In this document: positions 1 through 10,812 of the stretch, in pieces
Position numbering within the stretch: position 1 is the stretch's first letter
Layout: every line of letters begins with the position of its first letter
Made by a program: the position numbers and the translations under genes
DNA from: Temnothorax longispinosus
Taxonomy: Eukaryota > Arthropoda > Insecta > Hymenoptera > Formicidae
Assembly (NCBI RefSeq): GCF_030848805.1
Contig: NC_092368.1
Location: 3,196,441-3,260,440 of the forward strand
Length of the DNA: 64,000 nucleotides
Direction: 5' to 3'
Notes under the pieces: model-generated
Databases searched by the model: none
The model's input: only the letters and a program-made list of their open reading frames with translations
What the model was told of the DNA's origin: nothing

Positions 1-606
1 CGAGCGGAAGGGCGGCAGGCCGGCGACCATCTGGTAGACGAGACAGCCCAGGGCCCAGAGATCGGACGCTCTGCTCACCCTGTTGTTGGTCAGTAGCTCC
101 GGTGACACATACTGAGCGGTACCGACGAAGGAGCCGCTGCGATCCCTGAAACGTGGCTGCTGCTGAGCGTCCGCGGGCGTCTCCGGATCGTCCTTGAGGA
201 TCTTGGCGCAACCGAAGTCGGTGATGAGCACGTGCATCTTCTCGTCCAGCAGGATGTTCTCCGGTTTGAGGTCACGGTGAATGATACCGAGCCCGTGCAA
301 ATACTCGAGACCGCGTAGGATCTCGGCCGAGTAGAACTTGGTGCATTCGATGTCGAAAGAGCCCACCTTGTTGATATGTGGCAGGAGCTCGCCGTTCTTA
401 GCGTACGACATGACAAAGTATAGTCTCTCCGCGTCTTGGAAGGTGCAAAACAGGCGCACGAACGAGTGCTTGGCGTCCGCGAGCATGTTCAGCACCTCCT
501 TCTCGCGCTTCACGTACTCGGTCTTCTTCTGCTTGATTATGTGACTCTTATCGCACACCTTGATCGCGTACTCCTTGCTGGTATGGATATCCTTGGCAAG
601 GTAAAC
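1..606 (-). CDS. Pdk1: Pdk1 kinase-domain exon (partial; runs off the left edge)
   Basis: This exon encodes most of the N-terminal part of the PDK1 Ser/Thr kinase catalytic domain. PDK1 is the AGC kinase that phosphorylates the activation loops of Akt, S6K and related kinases downstream of PI3K. Counting from the proposed Met at 910, it covers residues 58-259. Visible features are the ATP-anchoring Lys in EYAIK (K73), the helix-C Glu (E92), PIF-pocket-region sequence, HRDLKPEN (catalytic D169), the DFG Asp (D187, in DFGCAK), and the PDK1-specific activation loop GSFVGTAQYVSPELL, whose Ser216 matches the human trans-autophosphorylation site Ser241. SDLWALGC and VAGLPPF follow, both typical of PDK1. 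The 606 nt are 202 open codons beginning at phase 0 after an acceptor AG at 608-607. The C-lobe remainder and the PH domain must lie beyond the left edge. The loop between DFG and the phospho-Ser is longer than in human PDK1 and carries a QQQ run. The identification is secure. Confidence 0.96.
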
Positions 607-739
607 CTATCGGGGTCAAAGAATCACGGGTTCGTTATTCTTTTCCCGCATTTATCGTATTGTTAAAAATTTGAAATTTATGCTCCTTATTTTCTTTTTA
701 ATAAATTCGTGAAAAAAAAACGAGGAGGAAGAGACTTAC
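607..739 (-). other. Pdk1: Pdk1 intron 2 (133 bp, GT-AG)
   Basis: The donor GTAAGT is at 739-734 and the acceptor AG at 608-607 on the minus strand. The intron is AT-rich and interrupts the glycine-rich loop at a codon boundary, between FST and VYL. Both flanking exons give uninterrupted PDK1 sequence when joined. Confidence 0.93.
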
Positions 740-910
740 GGTGGAGAAGCTTCCTTCGCCGATCACCTTGCCGAAGATGAAGTCCTTCGGGGTACGCTTG
801 TGCGTCGGTGGGTTGGTGAGAGACGGGTTCGTGGTCGGTGGAACCCGAGGCGCCAGGGTGCTGGGAGACGCTACCACACCGTTGTTCACGTCGTTCGTCG
901 GTGGAGACAT
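740..910 (-). CDS. Pdk1: Pdk1 N-terminal coding exon with proposed start codon
   Basis: This exon encodes a Pro/Thr/Asn-rich N-terminal tail followed by the beginning of the kinase domain, including the glycine-rich loop GEGSFST (residues 51-57). The sequence then continues as VYLAK in the next exon, as expected for PDK1. The donor after 740 reads ACC|GTAAGT and the coding part is exactly 57 codons, ending in phase 0. I chose the ATG at 910-908 because its context is favourable (AAAATG, A at -3), it is in frame, and it is the first ATG after the upstream acceptor at 981/980. The frame stays open from that acceptor (starting RVANQALTV), so a longer N-terminus supplied by an upstream coding exon cannot be excluded. 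The exon itself is near certain; the exact start is likely but not proven. Confidence 0.85.
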
Positions 911-979
911 TTTGGACACCGGCCCCTCCACCGTTACTGCCGGCTGTGGCGAAACGGTAAGCGCCTGGTTCGCCACACG
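911..979 (-). other. Pdk1: Upstream part of Pdk1 exon 2 (5' UTR or alternative N-terminal coding)
   Basis: On the minus strand a good acceptor precedes this segment: a pyrimidine tract and TTTTGCAG, with AG at 981-980. The 69 nt contain no ATG and lie in the kinase frame without a stop. They are 5' UTR if the upstream exon is non-coding, or 23 extra N-terminal residues (RVANQALTV...) if a coding first exon joins at phase 0. An ATG at 1037-1035 lies outside this exon and is out of frame with the kinase. Confidence 0.7.
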
Positions 980-3900
980 CTGCAAAAGAGAAGATGCACG
1001 ACTTGTCAGGCACACTGTCCGTGATCGTCTGATCCATTTTATTACTCCTCCCGCCGATAACGAATATGCTTAACAGAATCTACAGCCTTGTCGCCTCACA
1101 ATTTTCTACAGATAGCAGAATTGTAAACTTGATAAAGTGTCGAGTCAGAAGTCACGCGAGACCGAGAATAAATGTCGCCTCACATCTAACCGCGATATTA
1201 ATCTGAAATTGAGGTAGGTCTAAAATTCCCTGATTGTTTTCTAACTTAATTCTAACTTAATAATTAAAAAAAAAAGCAACCGCGGAGTTCGAGACGTTAG
1301 AATTGACCGCCGCCCTTCCGCTAGCGAAAATATTCGCGCTCGCGGGGCACTCATTATCCTTTCCGCTCCGGAAGACGCGAGAGACGCTCGCGCAGAGGAG
1401 GCGGAGGAGGAGGAGGCACGGAGCTCCCGTGTCCGGCACTTAACTCCTCTCATCCGCCAACGGTCGTCCGGTACCAGGAAATCACGTACCGGAAGTGTGA
1501 CGTCACCGACTGGCACGTGGTCATGTCGTGCGGGTCAGAGGATGACGACGACGGAGAGAAAGAGAGAGAGAGAGAGGGAGAAACAGACATCGGTTCACGC
1601 GCGTTCTCGCGCCACGCAGAAAAGCAGAAACGCATTCACGCGGGCACGAGCGACCCACACGCGCTGGAAGATCAAGGCTGCACGCGGCCGAAGTCCAAAG
1701 TTTACGGGGTTAATCACGCGCGCTTTCATAAGCCGCGCGCGTTTCGCCATTTACATTTACGATTTTATGGAAGCACATCCTCTTTCGATATGCAAATATA
1801 TATATGTATACAAAAGAAAAAAATATATATATATATGAAGCAATATTGTAGTCGCTAGTTAGACAAGTTGCTGCTTGACATGTTCTGAATACAGAACGGC
1901 CTTGATTGTGAGAATTCGAAAGGCCAGCGGGGCCCGAAGACGTATTCGTACGTCCGTTAACAAGGTTGCAATGCAAAACTGAGGGAACAGGAACGACGAT
2001 TCGGGTGAGAAGGGCAAGAACGTTTTTCCCGCCGGATTTCCCTCGTTACAACGGAAGAGATCATTGTTGGCTACCTCTCTACGAGATGTAGCGCTTAATT
2101 GCGACCCGTTTGTGAGATGCTTTTTTATAATGCGCCAAACGACTGGGTGTGCTCTCTCACGCGCGCTCTGGTTCCTCCTATTCACGTAATAGAAAAAGAA
2201 TCGCAAAGGGATTGGTACTGGAGCGTAAAAGGCATTATAGCCGCGATACAGGTTGAGCAACAGATGTTCCACCTCTGGTACCTGCTCGGTAATCTTGCCG
2301 GGGGGTTGAAGACGATTAAATACTGCGTTTAGAAAGAGGTATGAAATTCAATGGCCGAAGGGGTGAAGCCGAAAACCGGCCCGGCGAGAAAGTGCCCGGA
2401 GGAGCACTCGGAGTATTTCCGTTCCGCGGAGAGGAAGATGATCATGATCACGCGGGGGTCCCCGTGAAGAAAGATAAATGTCTTTCTTTCGTGCGGTCCT
2501 AATCGTCCCTCGTTTCCGGCTCGAAAGACGATCGAGCTCTCTTCTTTCCGCCTGTCATTATCCTTGCACTTCCGCCAGAAAACGCAGGAGACGCTTTGTA
2601 TACGAAGGATCGCAACAGGTTTCCCGCCGCCCGTGATCGTCGATCCCTTCGCGGTATTCTCTTCTCTTTCGAGAGTCTTCATTGAAGATATTGAAGATAT
2701 TAAGACGACGAAGATAAGAAGATAAGATTAAAGAAAAATGTAAAATCTAATCTTCATGCTTTGAAAGGCAAGATAGGCGGAGCCACTCCAGGAACCCCGA
2801 AGCGAATTTTAATCAGTCTCTTTAATGATTTTATAATCAGTTCTCACGATTTCTATTTAATAGCGTCCGAATTAATATGTCGACAGTGAAATTTGCAATT
2901 ATTAAAATTTCATTATTTAGTTGCGCGAGATTTTTATACCGGAAGTTTTTCAATTCAAAAGCTACTAGCTGCTCGACATATTAATTAAGGGAAAAATCCC
3001 ATCAGCTCGGCTTCCGTCGTTACTCGACAAACATCTGTCGTACAATAAACATAAAAGACCCAAACTCATGTACGTATTTCTTGGCTGTTGTTCATGTCAT
3101 TAATCTTCGCGGATATCTTATCGGGACCAAATAATGATTGAATAATTATGTCTACTCTACTGGAAATCATGGCGTGATGGATGACGTCAAGCCGCGACTG
3201 GCGACAATGTTATGCGCGGCTCATTGAATCCAGCTTTACGATTATTTGCGACAGATGGTCGACAAGGAGAAACACTTCCCCCGCGGAATCTTCTTAAGTC
3301 CGCACCGACGGCGACGTCGATGGGTCGATACGCAATAATAATAATCGCGGATGACCGGGACGACCGAGTCGCGCGGGAGGGAAAGTAGTATAACGAGGCA
3401 GGATACGATCGGTAATTAACTGCTCGCGAGCGGAGATAATCTCGATATACCGTATGATGTTTTTGTAACTGTTTTCCCAAGCCGGGCCGGGGAATGATTT
3501 TGGGCGAGAATTGCATAAAGTCGACGGTGATAAACGCGGTCGGCCTCGAACGCGGACGGTTCCTCCTGTTTTATAGCGGGATTTTCTTGCGGCCCGTCGT
3601 AATTTCGGGCCGCCGCGCCTCCGCTGGCGCGGGTAACACTGCCAATAAAAAGGAACCCCCCGCCCCCATAAAATCCCCACAAAAATCGTAAAACCAGGAC
3701 GGACGAACGGGCGTTTCGTGAAAAACACGACCGAGCGTTGTTTGTACAACGGCCGTGCAGGCGAATTAAGTTTTATCACTTCATCGAGCATTCTCGGCTT
3801 TTATGATTTTCCCGAGCCGCGGTAATGAAGCGCTTCGCATTTGTTGGAGACGGAACGAGGACGACAATGACCAACGGCAACGAATACCGTATTATTCTGG

Positions 3901-6190
3901 TGTCAAATTTTTTCTCACAAGCAAGAGAAAGAAAGAGAGACGGTTCTTTAATTTTAAGTGTGTTTCTCCTAAATATTAGGTTATAAATATATAGGATGTA
4001 CAATATACAAAAGAGAAAAAAATGATGAGGTAAACTAAAGAGATAAATACTGTAATAATTAAAGAAATTGTTGAAGTAGACAAAAGAAATAAAATTTATA
4101 TATTTTATTTTTTATAGAGTGAAACATTCGTGAACAATTAAAATATATGCTTAAAAATAAGAGCAAATAAATGTGACAAACATCAAATGAAAGCTAAGAT
4201 AAGAAAAACTGAGCTCTTGCTGATCGAGTTGAAATAAACGTGGCGCCAAGCGCCTCTTAAAGGTATTAATTAATTCCCGTAGAATCAATAATAGAGGGAG
4301 TAAGAGTGAAACATCGAGGGAAGGATAAATTGCGACGCGCGAGGAAGCGTCGGATTAGCGGCGGCAAGCGAAAGAAATGTAATAAAAAATATCCGGTCGT
4401 GTTGTACAAGTTATAACGGTGTGTGAGCACGGGGAAAATAGAATGAGCGAACGATAAAAGCGGACCGGCGGCGAAAAGCCGCAGGTACGGTAAATAGCGG
4501 CGAGATAGGAGCAATAAATACGCAACGCCCCAATTCCGTGCCATTCGTCCCGTCTCTGTCGTCCATCGATCACACTTTTACCAGAGAAAGAAAGGGCACG
4601 GTGTAATCTGGGACACTCGCGGAGTACTCAATGGAGAACTAATATGAGCTATCGACGTCACGGAAAATCCACTCGAAATTGGTCGAAAACTTCACGCCCC
4701 CCTAAACGTCTTCGTTTTCATCTTTAAGACTGCTTTATAGGCTCAAAGAGCGATCTATATGCTCTACTATTATTTCGATCCTTCTCCTATAATCTAGAAA
4801 GGGAGAACGAGTGCCGAGGTAGGGGAATTGCCAGCTGACCCAGACCGATCAGCGAGCCGGGGGGTACCAGCGATCTATCGTCTTCGCGGAGGGCGAAAAC
4901 GCGTCGTTGCTCCACAGCGGTGGGCCCTTTCCTTTTCTCTCTTTATCTACCTTTTCTCGTTCTTCTTCCCAGGCCGGTTACGAGGCGGGCCCCACGGCGT
5001 CAACCATCCGTGTCAGGCCGTCGACCTCGCCGACGAACGTTCGCCCGAGTATCACCGGTCCTCCTCGGCCTCTCTTTCTCTCTCTTTCTCTCTTTCTCAC
5101 ACGTTCGCCTCGAACTCGCCTTGCCCCGCTAGTTTATTTATTTGCTTATCTATTTCTCGTCGTCCCCTCTACCCCCGCATGTCGACGACGACGACGACGA
5201 CGGAGGTATAACTCAAGCAGCGGCACCAGATACCGGACACTTCGCAAACGCGAGGCCTCGGCTCGCCTCGATCCTCAGGTATCGAGAGACGAGGTGGGGA
5301 ATTCCGCAGAAATAATCGATACGCGAGCGACAGTCCGCCGTGGAATGACCTGGGAAAGATTTGCTTAGATGGCAGATAGCGTGCGATCCCGCGCGGGGAA
5401 AGAGAGAGGAGGGTCTCGCTCTTGAAGTATTTGAAAAGCAATCGGTGGTATTTGAATTTCGGTCGTGAGCAAAGGCCTACCGGCCCCGAGAGGACGTGAC
5501 CGGCGGCCCAGGGTCCCACAAAATTGGTGCCCGTTATTTATAGAACGAATTCGCGGGGAAACCGTCGGTATCGGTGAAGGACTTAGAGCCCGGCCTCTCT
5601 GAGCAAGCTAACATTGAGATTCCACAATTAAAAAATTCGAACTCGTTAACTGTAGAGAATACAAATATTTTTCGTACTATTAATGAAAATTGGAGAAGTG
5701 TCACACTGATATAATAAATAATAAATTTCGAGCGTACGAGTGTGGAACTTCTGAATCTATAAATTTCAATAATTGAGTCGTTGTAAGTACGAAAGCAGTA
5801 CGTGACGAAAATAATGTCCCATTTGAAAATAGCACCGTTGAATCACATGGTACTACTACTCCTGCTGCTGCTACTACTACTATTCTTCTACTATCATCCG
5901 CCTCGTGAAATCTCGCGATGAAAAAAAGTTAAGGACTATTCTCGGAGCACGTCGATACGCGAATCTATTTCCGGCGACGCGAATATAAAAGGCGCGCGAG
6001 AAAGGAGGAGCAGCGGGAGAAAAGAGAGAGCGAAAGAGAAAAGAGAGGACCCCATAGCGCAAGATCGACCGCGCTTTCCGGTGTCCCTCGCACGCGAGTA
6101 TTCGCGCGGGTATCCGCTACGCGTCCTTAGGGGCTTCGCCGCAGGACGGAATAAACTATCCGCGCATATCTACTCTCCTCCGTCTCTATC

Positions 6191-6193
<3 letters not shown>

Positions 6194-6231
<38 letters not shown>
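6194..6231. repeat. (CT)n microsatellite
   Basis: A nearly pure CT tract of about 38 bp that starts a pyrimidine-rich block reaching about 6.65 kb. The arginine/glutamate-rich frames read from the opposite strand are artefacts of this composition. Confidence 0.97.
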
Positions 6232-6237
<6 letters not shown>

Positions 6238-6378
6238 CTTTCTCTCTCACTCGCTGAATCATCCTGTACACACCATCACTACCAGCGGCATTCCAACGGA
6301 CATTCTAATTTTAGCCCCGCGCGCGTCTTCTCCCCCCCTCTCTCTCTCGTTCTCCCGCGCGCATTCTCCAGTCTTCTC

Positions 6379-6381
<3 letters not shown>

Positions 6382-6411
<30 letters not shown>
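6382..6411. repeat. (CT)n microsatellite
   Basis: A pure CT tract of about 30 bp within the pyrimidine-rich block at 6.2-6.65 kb. Confidence 0.96.
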
Positions 6412-6415
<4 letters not shown>

Positions 6416-6419
6416 CTCC

Positions 6420-6653
6420 ATCTTATGGCGTTCCGCGTTCTCTCCCGGTACGCGGGCTTTACTCTTCCCTCCTTTCCCTTTCCCTTCGCGCGGACGGAGG
6501 ACGAAGGGAGGCAAAGGAGAGTGCGACGCTCTCTATATACTCGCCGCCGCCGTCGTCGTCGTCTGCCTCCTTCCTTCTCTCCTCCCGCGTTTCTCGGACC
6601 TCTCTCTCTTACTCGCGCGCGCGCCACTACTCTTGTTTTTGCCGCTCTCGCAG
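6420..6653 (+). other. Possible plus-strand exon end or acceptor in a pyrimidine-rich block
   Basis: Position 6653 is followed by a consensus donor, GCAG|GTAAGG, on the plus strand. The preceding 480 bp are pyrimidine-rich. The same site could also be read as an acceptor (pyrimidine tract followed by GCAG), so its role is ambiguous. The reading frames across it show no recognisable protein. It could be the non-coding first exon of an unknown plus-strand transcript. Confidence 0.15.
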
Positions 6654-9600
6654 GTAAGGGACTACGCCTATTGGCGCAGGCGGCCAGCACTTTTGCCCGT
6701 GAATGAGATGTTTTGCATTCGCAGACGCTGAGAAACATGTCGCGAGCGCGAGCGGGCGAGCCGAGCGAGCGTGGTTAAATTGGATCACGCGCCGCCAATG
6801 CCGACGAATAAAATTGTTCGTTCGACGAGGAGAGAACGAGAGGCGAATGGAATTGAATAGAATACAGTTTGCCCGCGCGACATACCGTTCTAGCGCGGCA
6901 TAAACCCCCGTGTCTCGTCGGAGGCTACGAGACGAAGGTAGTCTTAAAAATAAACATATCGATAGAACAGAAACGAATTATTAACAGGAGAGAAGGATAT
7001 AAGCGTCGGGATATATTCCTCGCTCGCAAGGCTCGTTAATTAAAAACTCGATTACAAGCGAGAGAGAGCGAGAGAAAATACTTGTTAGACTGAGCGATAA
7101 ATATTTTTCCAAGCGTGTAAACGAAAGTACGAAGTGCGCGAGTGGTGATATAATAGATAATAAAAAAAGCGAGGGAGCTGTTAAGCCGTCGAGTAAAAAT
7201 TGCCGATAAGTACAGAGTATAGATCGGCAATATCATGTTCGTAGAAAGGAATGCGATAACGCCACGCGGCATTGTGTCAAGTGTTTGTATCGATCGTAGC
7301 CTTTTTTTTTATATTTATCCCGGAGGGGGGAACAGGGAAGAGGAAAGGTCTGTCTCCCGTGAAACGTTACTTGTGAAAACAAAGGTGGTGTTAAAGCTTT
7401 GCCCCCGATTCTCCTCAGGTAACGAAATCATTCTCCAATATACATTTCGTTCCGTCGGCTCTTCTTTTAATTAAGGGTCTACGAGGATGAGGAAAACATG
7501 TTTTCTGTTCAATGGAAATTCTAAAGCGTGAGACTGGATGCTGCCAAGGGTAAGCGAGCTACAGAGTCTGTCTCACTCTCTCGCTACATGGAAAAGCCGT
7601 GTGTGTATGTGTGCGCTGGAGCTTAGAATTCGGGGGATTCTTTGACAGGGCAACAGTCGACCTTAAACACATTTCGACTTTGTTGCGATCCACCTCGAGG
7701 GCGGACAATGGTTAGTCTGAGGGTGAGCTTTTCTGTCGAATCGAGGAATGTGCACGCACTCGGTCGGTGGGGTCCTCCGATTCGCAGGGGGAGGGTGGAG
7801 AAAGTCAAAAGGCGCGGCAATAACGTTTCTAATACACTTATGTATCGTTATTGCATCGCGACTGCGTGCATCGTGTGTATAGCGTTGGATATTTACGTAT
7901 TAACGTAACTGCGACATGCGACACCATATGTGAAACAACAAAATATGTTACAAAACTAAACAGGGGTATATTAATTGATTTCTAATTGCGTTAATTCTAT
8001 TTCTATCATTGTTATGATACGGGAAGGATGAGAAGTATAATCAGAAATAAATATAACGTACATAATGACGTCGGCGAAAGCTAGTGGCGCTCGATAACGC
8101 GCGTGGTTCCGTTAGCTTACTCGAGTATACCCTGAATTGTTTTTCAATTAGCATGCAGCTCCCGACGTGAAGGCTGGCGCCCGGAGTTTCCCCGCGTTCC
8201 TTGCATCACGGCGGAGCCGAGAGAGCAAAGTTCCGAGAATTATGCGCTATACCCAACCAACACGGAGGCGAAGGCTGGGTGGTCTAATCCGAAGGTGCCA
8301 CGGGCACGAATCATAATTTCACCCCGCGTTGGTACATTTGCGTTACGATACATCAGCGGGAGACTATTATTCGTAAACGCGCGGATATTTGTCACGCAGT
8401 CTTATTTGTATGTTTGCGCCGAGGCGTCCGAGGAGTTACGTAGCGGACAGGAATAATTACGAGAGACGGCCAAATACGTTTCGCAAGTTCGATATCCCGG
8501 AGGGGAAAAAAATCTCTCCTTTAACCGCGCTTCCTTCTTCCTCTCGCCGTTCTCTATCTCTCTTCCCTTTTTATTCGCGCGCCGCGCGCGACCGTCACCG
8601 AAGATAACGCCGCCTCGCCGGGACGAAGATCGGAGCTCGCCCGCTTCGGAAACCTTTAAAGTGTTTGCTTTCATATGGTATATATCGTATAAACAGCCGT
8701 CCGCGGACCAAACATGTTTTTTCGATCGGGATACATCATCCACGGACGCGCTTATACAGCGACATTCTCTCCTCGTATGCGGGCGTGACGGAATCTCGCT
8801 CGATCATCCACGGTTCACGTGTCACGATCGCCACGACCTTACGGCCTTCGGTCGGTTTCCATAATCGCGCTCCGGCCTCTCTTTTACCCTTTTTCTCATT
8901 AACTTTTATTTTCGGCCACGAGAAAGAAAAATAGAAAGAGAGAGAGAAAGAGGATGTCGCACGCGCGCCAACTGATACTCGGTCGTGACATTCCGCTATC
9001 AGACTCGTCAAACGCGCCGAAAACAAGAACGGCGTTGCCGAGCAAAGTTAGAAGGCTCCCCGATCGATTATCGGTATCGGCAAACAACTCGAGAGCGTCC
9101 TGACGAATCTTTTCCTTTTTTTTTTCTTTGATTCCTCGGACATCGAATAATGTTTTGCCAGCCGCGAATATTATCGTCTCGTTCGTCGTGTGCGTCCCTC
9201 GCTATTTGCTGGTAATGCCGCGCGTTATGTCTCCCAGCTTACGTCACACGTGTTTACGACGCGCTGCATCGGTTGAAGACCTAATTGACGGGCTTCTAAG
9301 TAATTTCACGGAATAACATAAATAACCGGGCGATAACGAACGAGACGAGATACCAGGCGGTGATATCCGGCGAATTCGTTTAAAATTAACTGCGCGCAGC
9401 GCGCGACCGTAAACAACCTTCGGGGCCGAGTCGAGATTACGCGCTTACAGTTTTCCGAGCCGCCGCTGACGACGACGGACGACGACGACGACGGTGGCGG
9501 GCGAATTTATTTAAATTCGAGCGAGTGTAAATTATTCATGCTGCGAGGCAGTATATAACAACCTCCTCTCTTTCTCTCCTTCTCGCGTCCTCGTCCCCCG

Positions 9601-10342
9601 TTATTTATTTCAGCCGCCCGTTCCCCTTTGTCGCGAAACGGACAAGTTTCCGCTTCTTCCTCGGACTCTCGCATACTTCACGAGCCTGCCATAATCCGCC
9701 GCGTAAACACCGCGGAGACGGTCTATACACATTTATATCTGTCGATCGATCCGCGCGCATATACGGGTGTTATCCATCGTTCCGATTGTCGCAATAACTT
9801 GACATTGTTATTTTGTTCGCCGACGTTCGCGATGATTCTCGGTGGGCGTCGCGGACGCGCGTCTGTCTCCTCCCGATCGCGAGATATATCTATCGCGGAG
9901 TTTTCCCGCCAACCTTCCCGCAGTGCAGGAAGTCGCGGACACTGATCTTCGTACCCCCGCGCTTAGCTAAACAGCCTCGTCATCCTCGTCGCCTGCCAAC
10001 TTATCACGCGCGTTCTCTCCCGCACTAGCTAACGCGTCCGAGCCAAGTCGGAGGAGCGCGTCTTCTTTCTCGGCGCGTCGCGAGTGACAGACGACCGAGT
10101 CTGTCGCGCGGAATCTATCGGGGCACAATTTACGTCGTTCACCACATATCCTTCGGTCTTCCGCCGAAAAACACACTCGAAATCTCGCGCACTATCAACT
10201 ACGTCCCTCCGTTGTGTCGGATACGCGCGCGCGAAAATCTATCGCGCGGTCCCTTCGAGGAAAAAGAAAAAAGAGCGAACGGGGTGGAAATCGAAGAGGG
10301 CGATTATACCCGATACTCGAGAGGGGAGATGGATTCTCTTAC

Positions 10343-10775
10343 CTTGAATAATTTCTTAAGCCTCCGGTAGCCGCGAAGTAATCGCGACACGTACTGCTTG
10401 TTGGAATCCAGTTTGATTGATTGAAGCCACAGTTGCGGGAACGAAGATGAAGGACCGAAACCGAAATGACGGGGGGGGGGGAGTTTTGTAGAGCGGGATG
10501 AAAGAACTGTTTTTTTCCTTATTATCTTTTTTATGCTGCTTTTTTTTTAGTCGCGGGGATGGATGCGATGTAGACGGATGTAGTTTAAATACTTCGAAAA
10601 GCGGATCTGTGTCGCGGTAGCTGATGTTGTCGCTACTGTTGTTGCTGCTGTTGTTGTTAACGATCTGACTACTGTTGGTCGTCACGTCGTCGCGGTCGCC
10701 GATCACCGACTGCGTACTCCCGACGACGAGTGTGTTGTTTCTCACGGGTCAGTCTCGGATAAGTTACATATATAT
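10343..10775 (-). other. Pdk1: Proposed non-coding first exon of Pdk1 (5' UTR)
   Basis: On the minus strand this segment ends in a strong donor, TTCAAG|GTAAGAG (GT at 10342-10341). From about 10764 down to the donor, some 420 nt, no ATG occurs on the minus strand; about six or seven would be expected by chance. The segment has CAN-type triplets (AACAACAACAGCAGC near 10640), common in insect leader sequences. The only nearby ATG, at about 10767, is followed directly by TAA. Spliced to the acceptor at 981/980, the first AUG after the AUG-free part would be the Pdk1 start at 910. Two frames look partly protein-like (an N/S-rich one, and one ending LRGYRRLKKLFK at phase 0), but neither has an ATG, so I read the exon as untranslated. 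The left boundary comes from the splice signal; the right boundary is a guess. Confidence 0.45.
10471..10481. repeat. G11 homopolymer
   Basis: Eleven consecutive G on the plus strand, inside the proposed Pdk1 5' UTR exon, where it reads as C11 in the transcript. Sequencing length error is possible here. Confidence 0.95.
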
Positions 10776-10795
10776 ATGTCGCCCGTATATTCTCA

Positions 10796-10812
10796 CGTAT
10801 ATATATATATGC
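10796..10812 (-). promoter_or_regulatory. TATA-like tract upstream of the proposed Pdk1 first exon
   Basis: A run of TA dinucleotides lies about 25-35 bp upstream, in minus-strand terms, of the proposed transcript start near 10775. A second short TA run lies at about 10766-10776. The spacing fits a core promoter, but a chance microsatellite is equally possible. Confidence 0.25.

Larger units (their letters stand above)
980..10342 (-). other. Proposed Pdk1 intron 1 (about 9.4 kb); no gene recognised inside
   Basis: The interval is bounded by the acceptor at 981-980 and the donor GTAAGAG at 10342. It holds AT-rich stretches near 2690-3180, 4000-4250, 5590-5830 and 7900-8080. It also holds pyrimidine-rich microsatellites (6194-6231, 6382-6411) and a mixed triplet tract (about 5849-5886). 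Full cyclic-AMP response element octamers, TGACGTCA, occur at 1498-1505 and 3182-3189. The open frames are short or low-complexity. A strong plus-strand donor (CAG|GTAAGG) at 6653/6654 is annotated separately. GC content rises from about 9.3 kb towards the proposed promoter. Confidence 0.45.

Noticed and set aside
687..1037. ATG at 1037 (MDQTITDSV...) as the Pdk1 start
   Set aside because: It is out of frame with the kinase glycine-rich loop and separated from it by a good acceptor at 981/980.
1205..1225. TGAGGTAGGTCT resembling let-7
   Set aside because: Only the first eight bases match the let-7 seed, and there is no hairpin partner nearby.
1710..2272. Minus-strand frames of 88 and 137 codons
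   Set aside because: They overlap each other and plus-strand frames, show no domain, and lie inside the proposed Pdk1 intron.
10356..10745. Asn/Ser-rich frame (…VNNNSSNNSSDNIS…) as the Pdk1 N-terminus
   Set aside because: It has no ATG (the apparent start is GTG) and stops before the donor. It is better read as CAN-rich 5' UTR.
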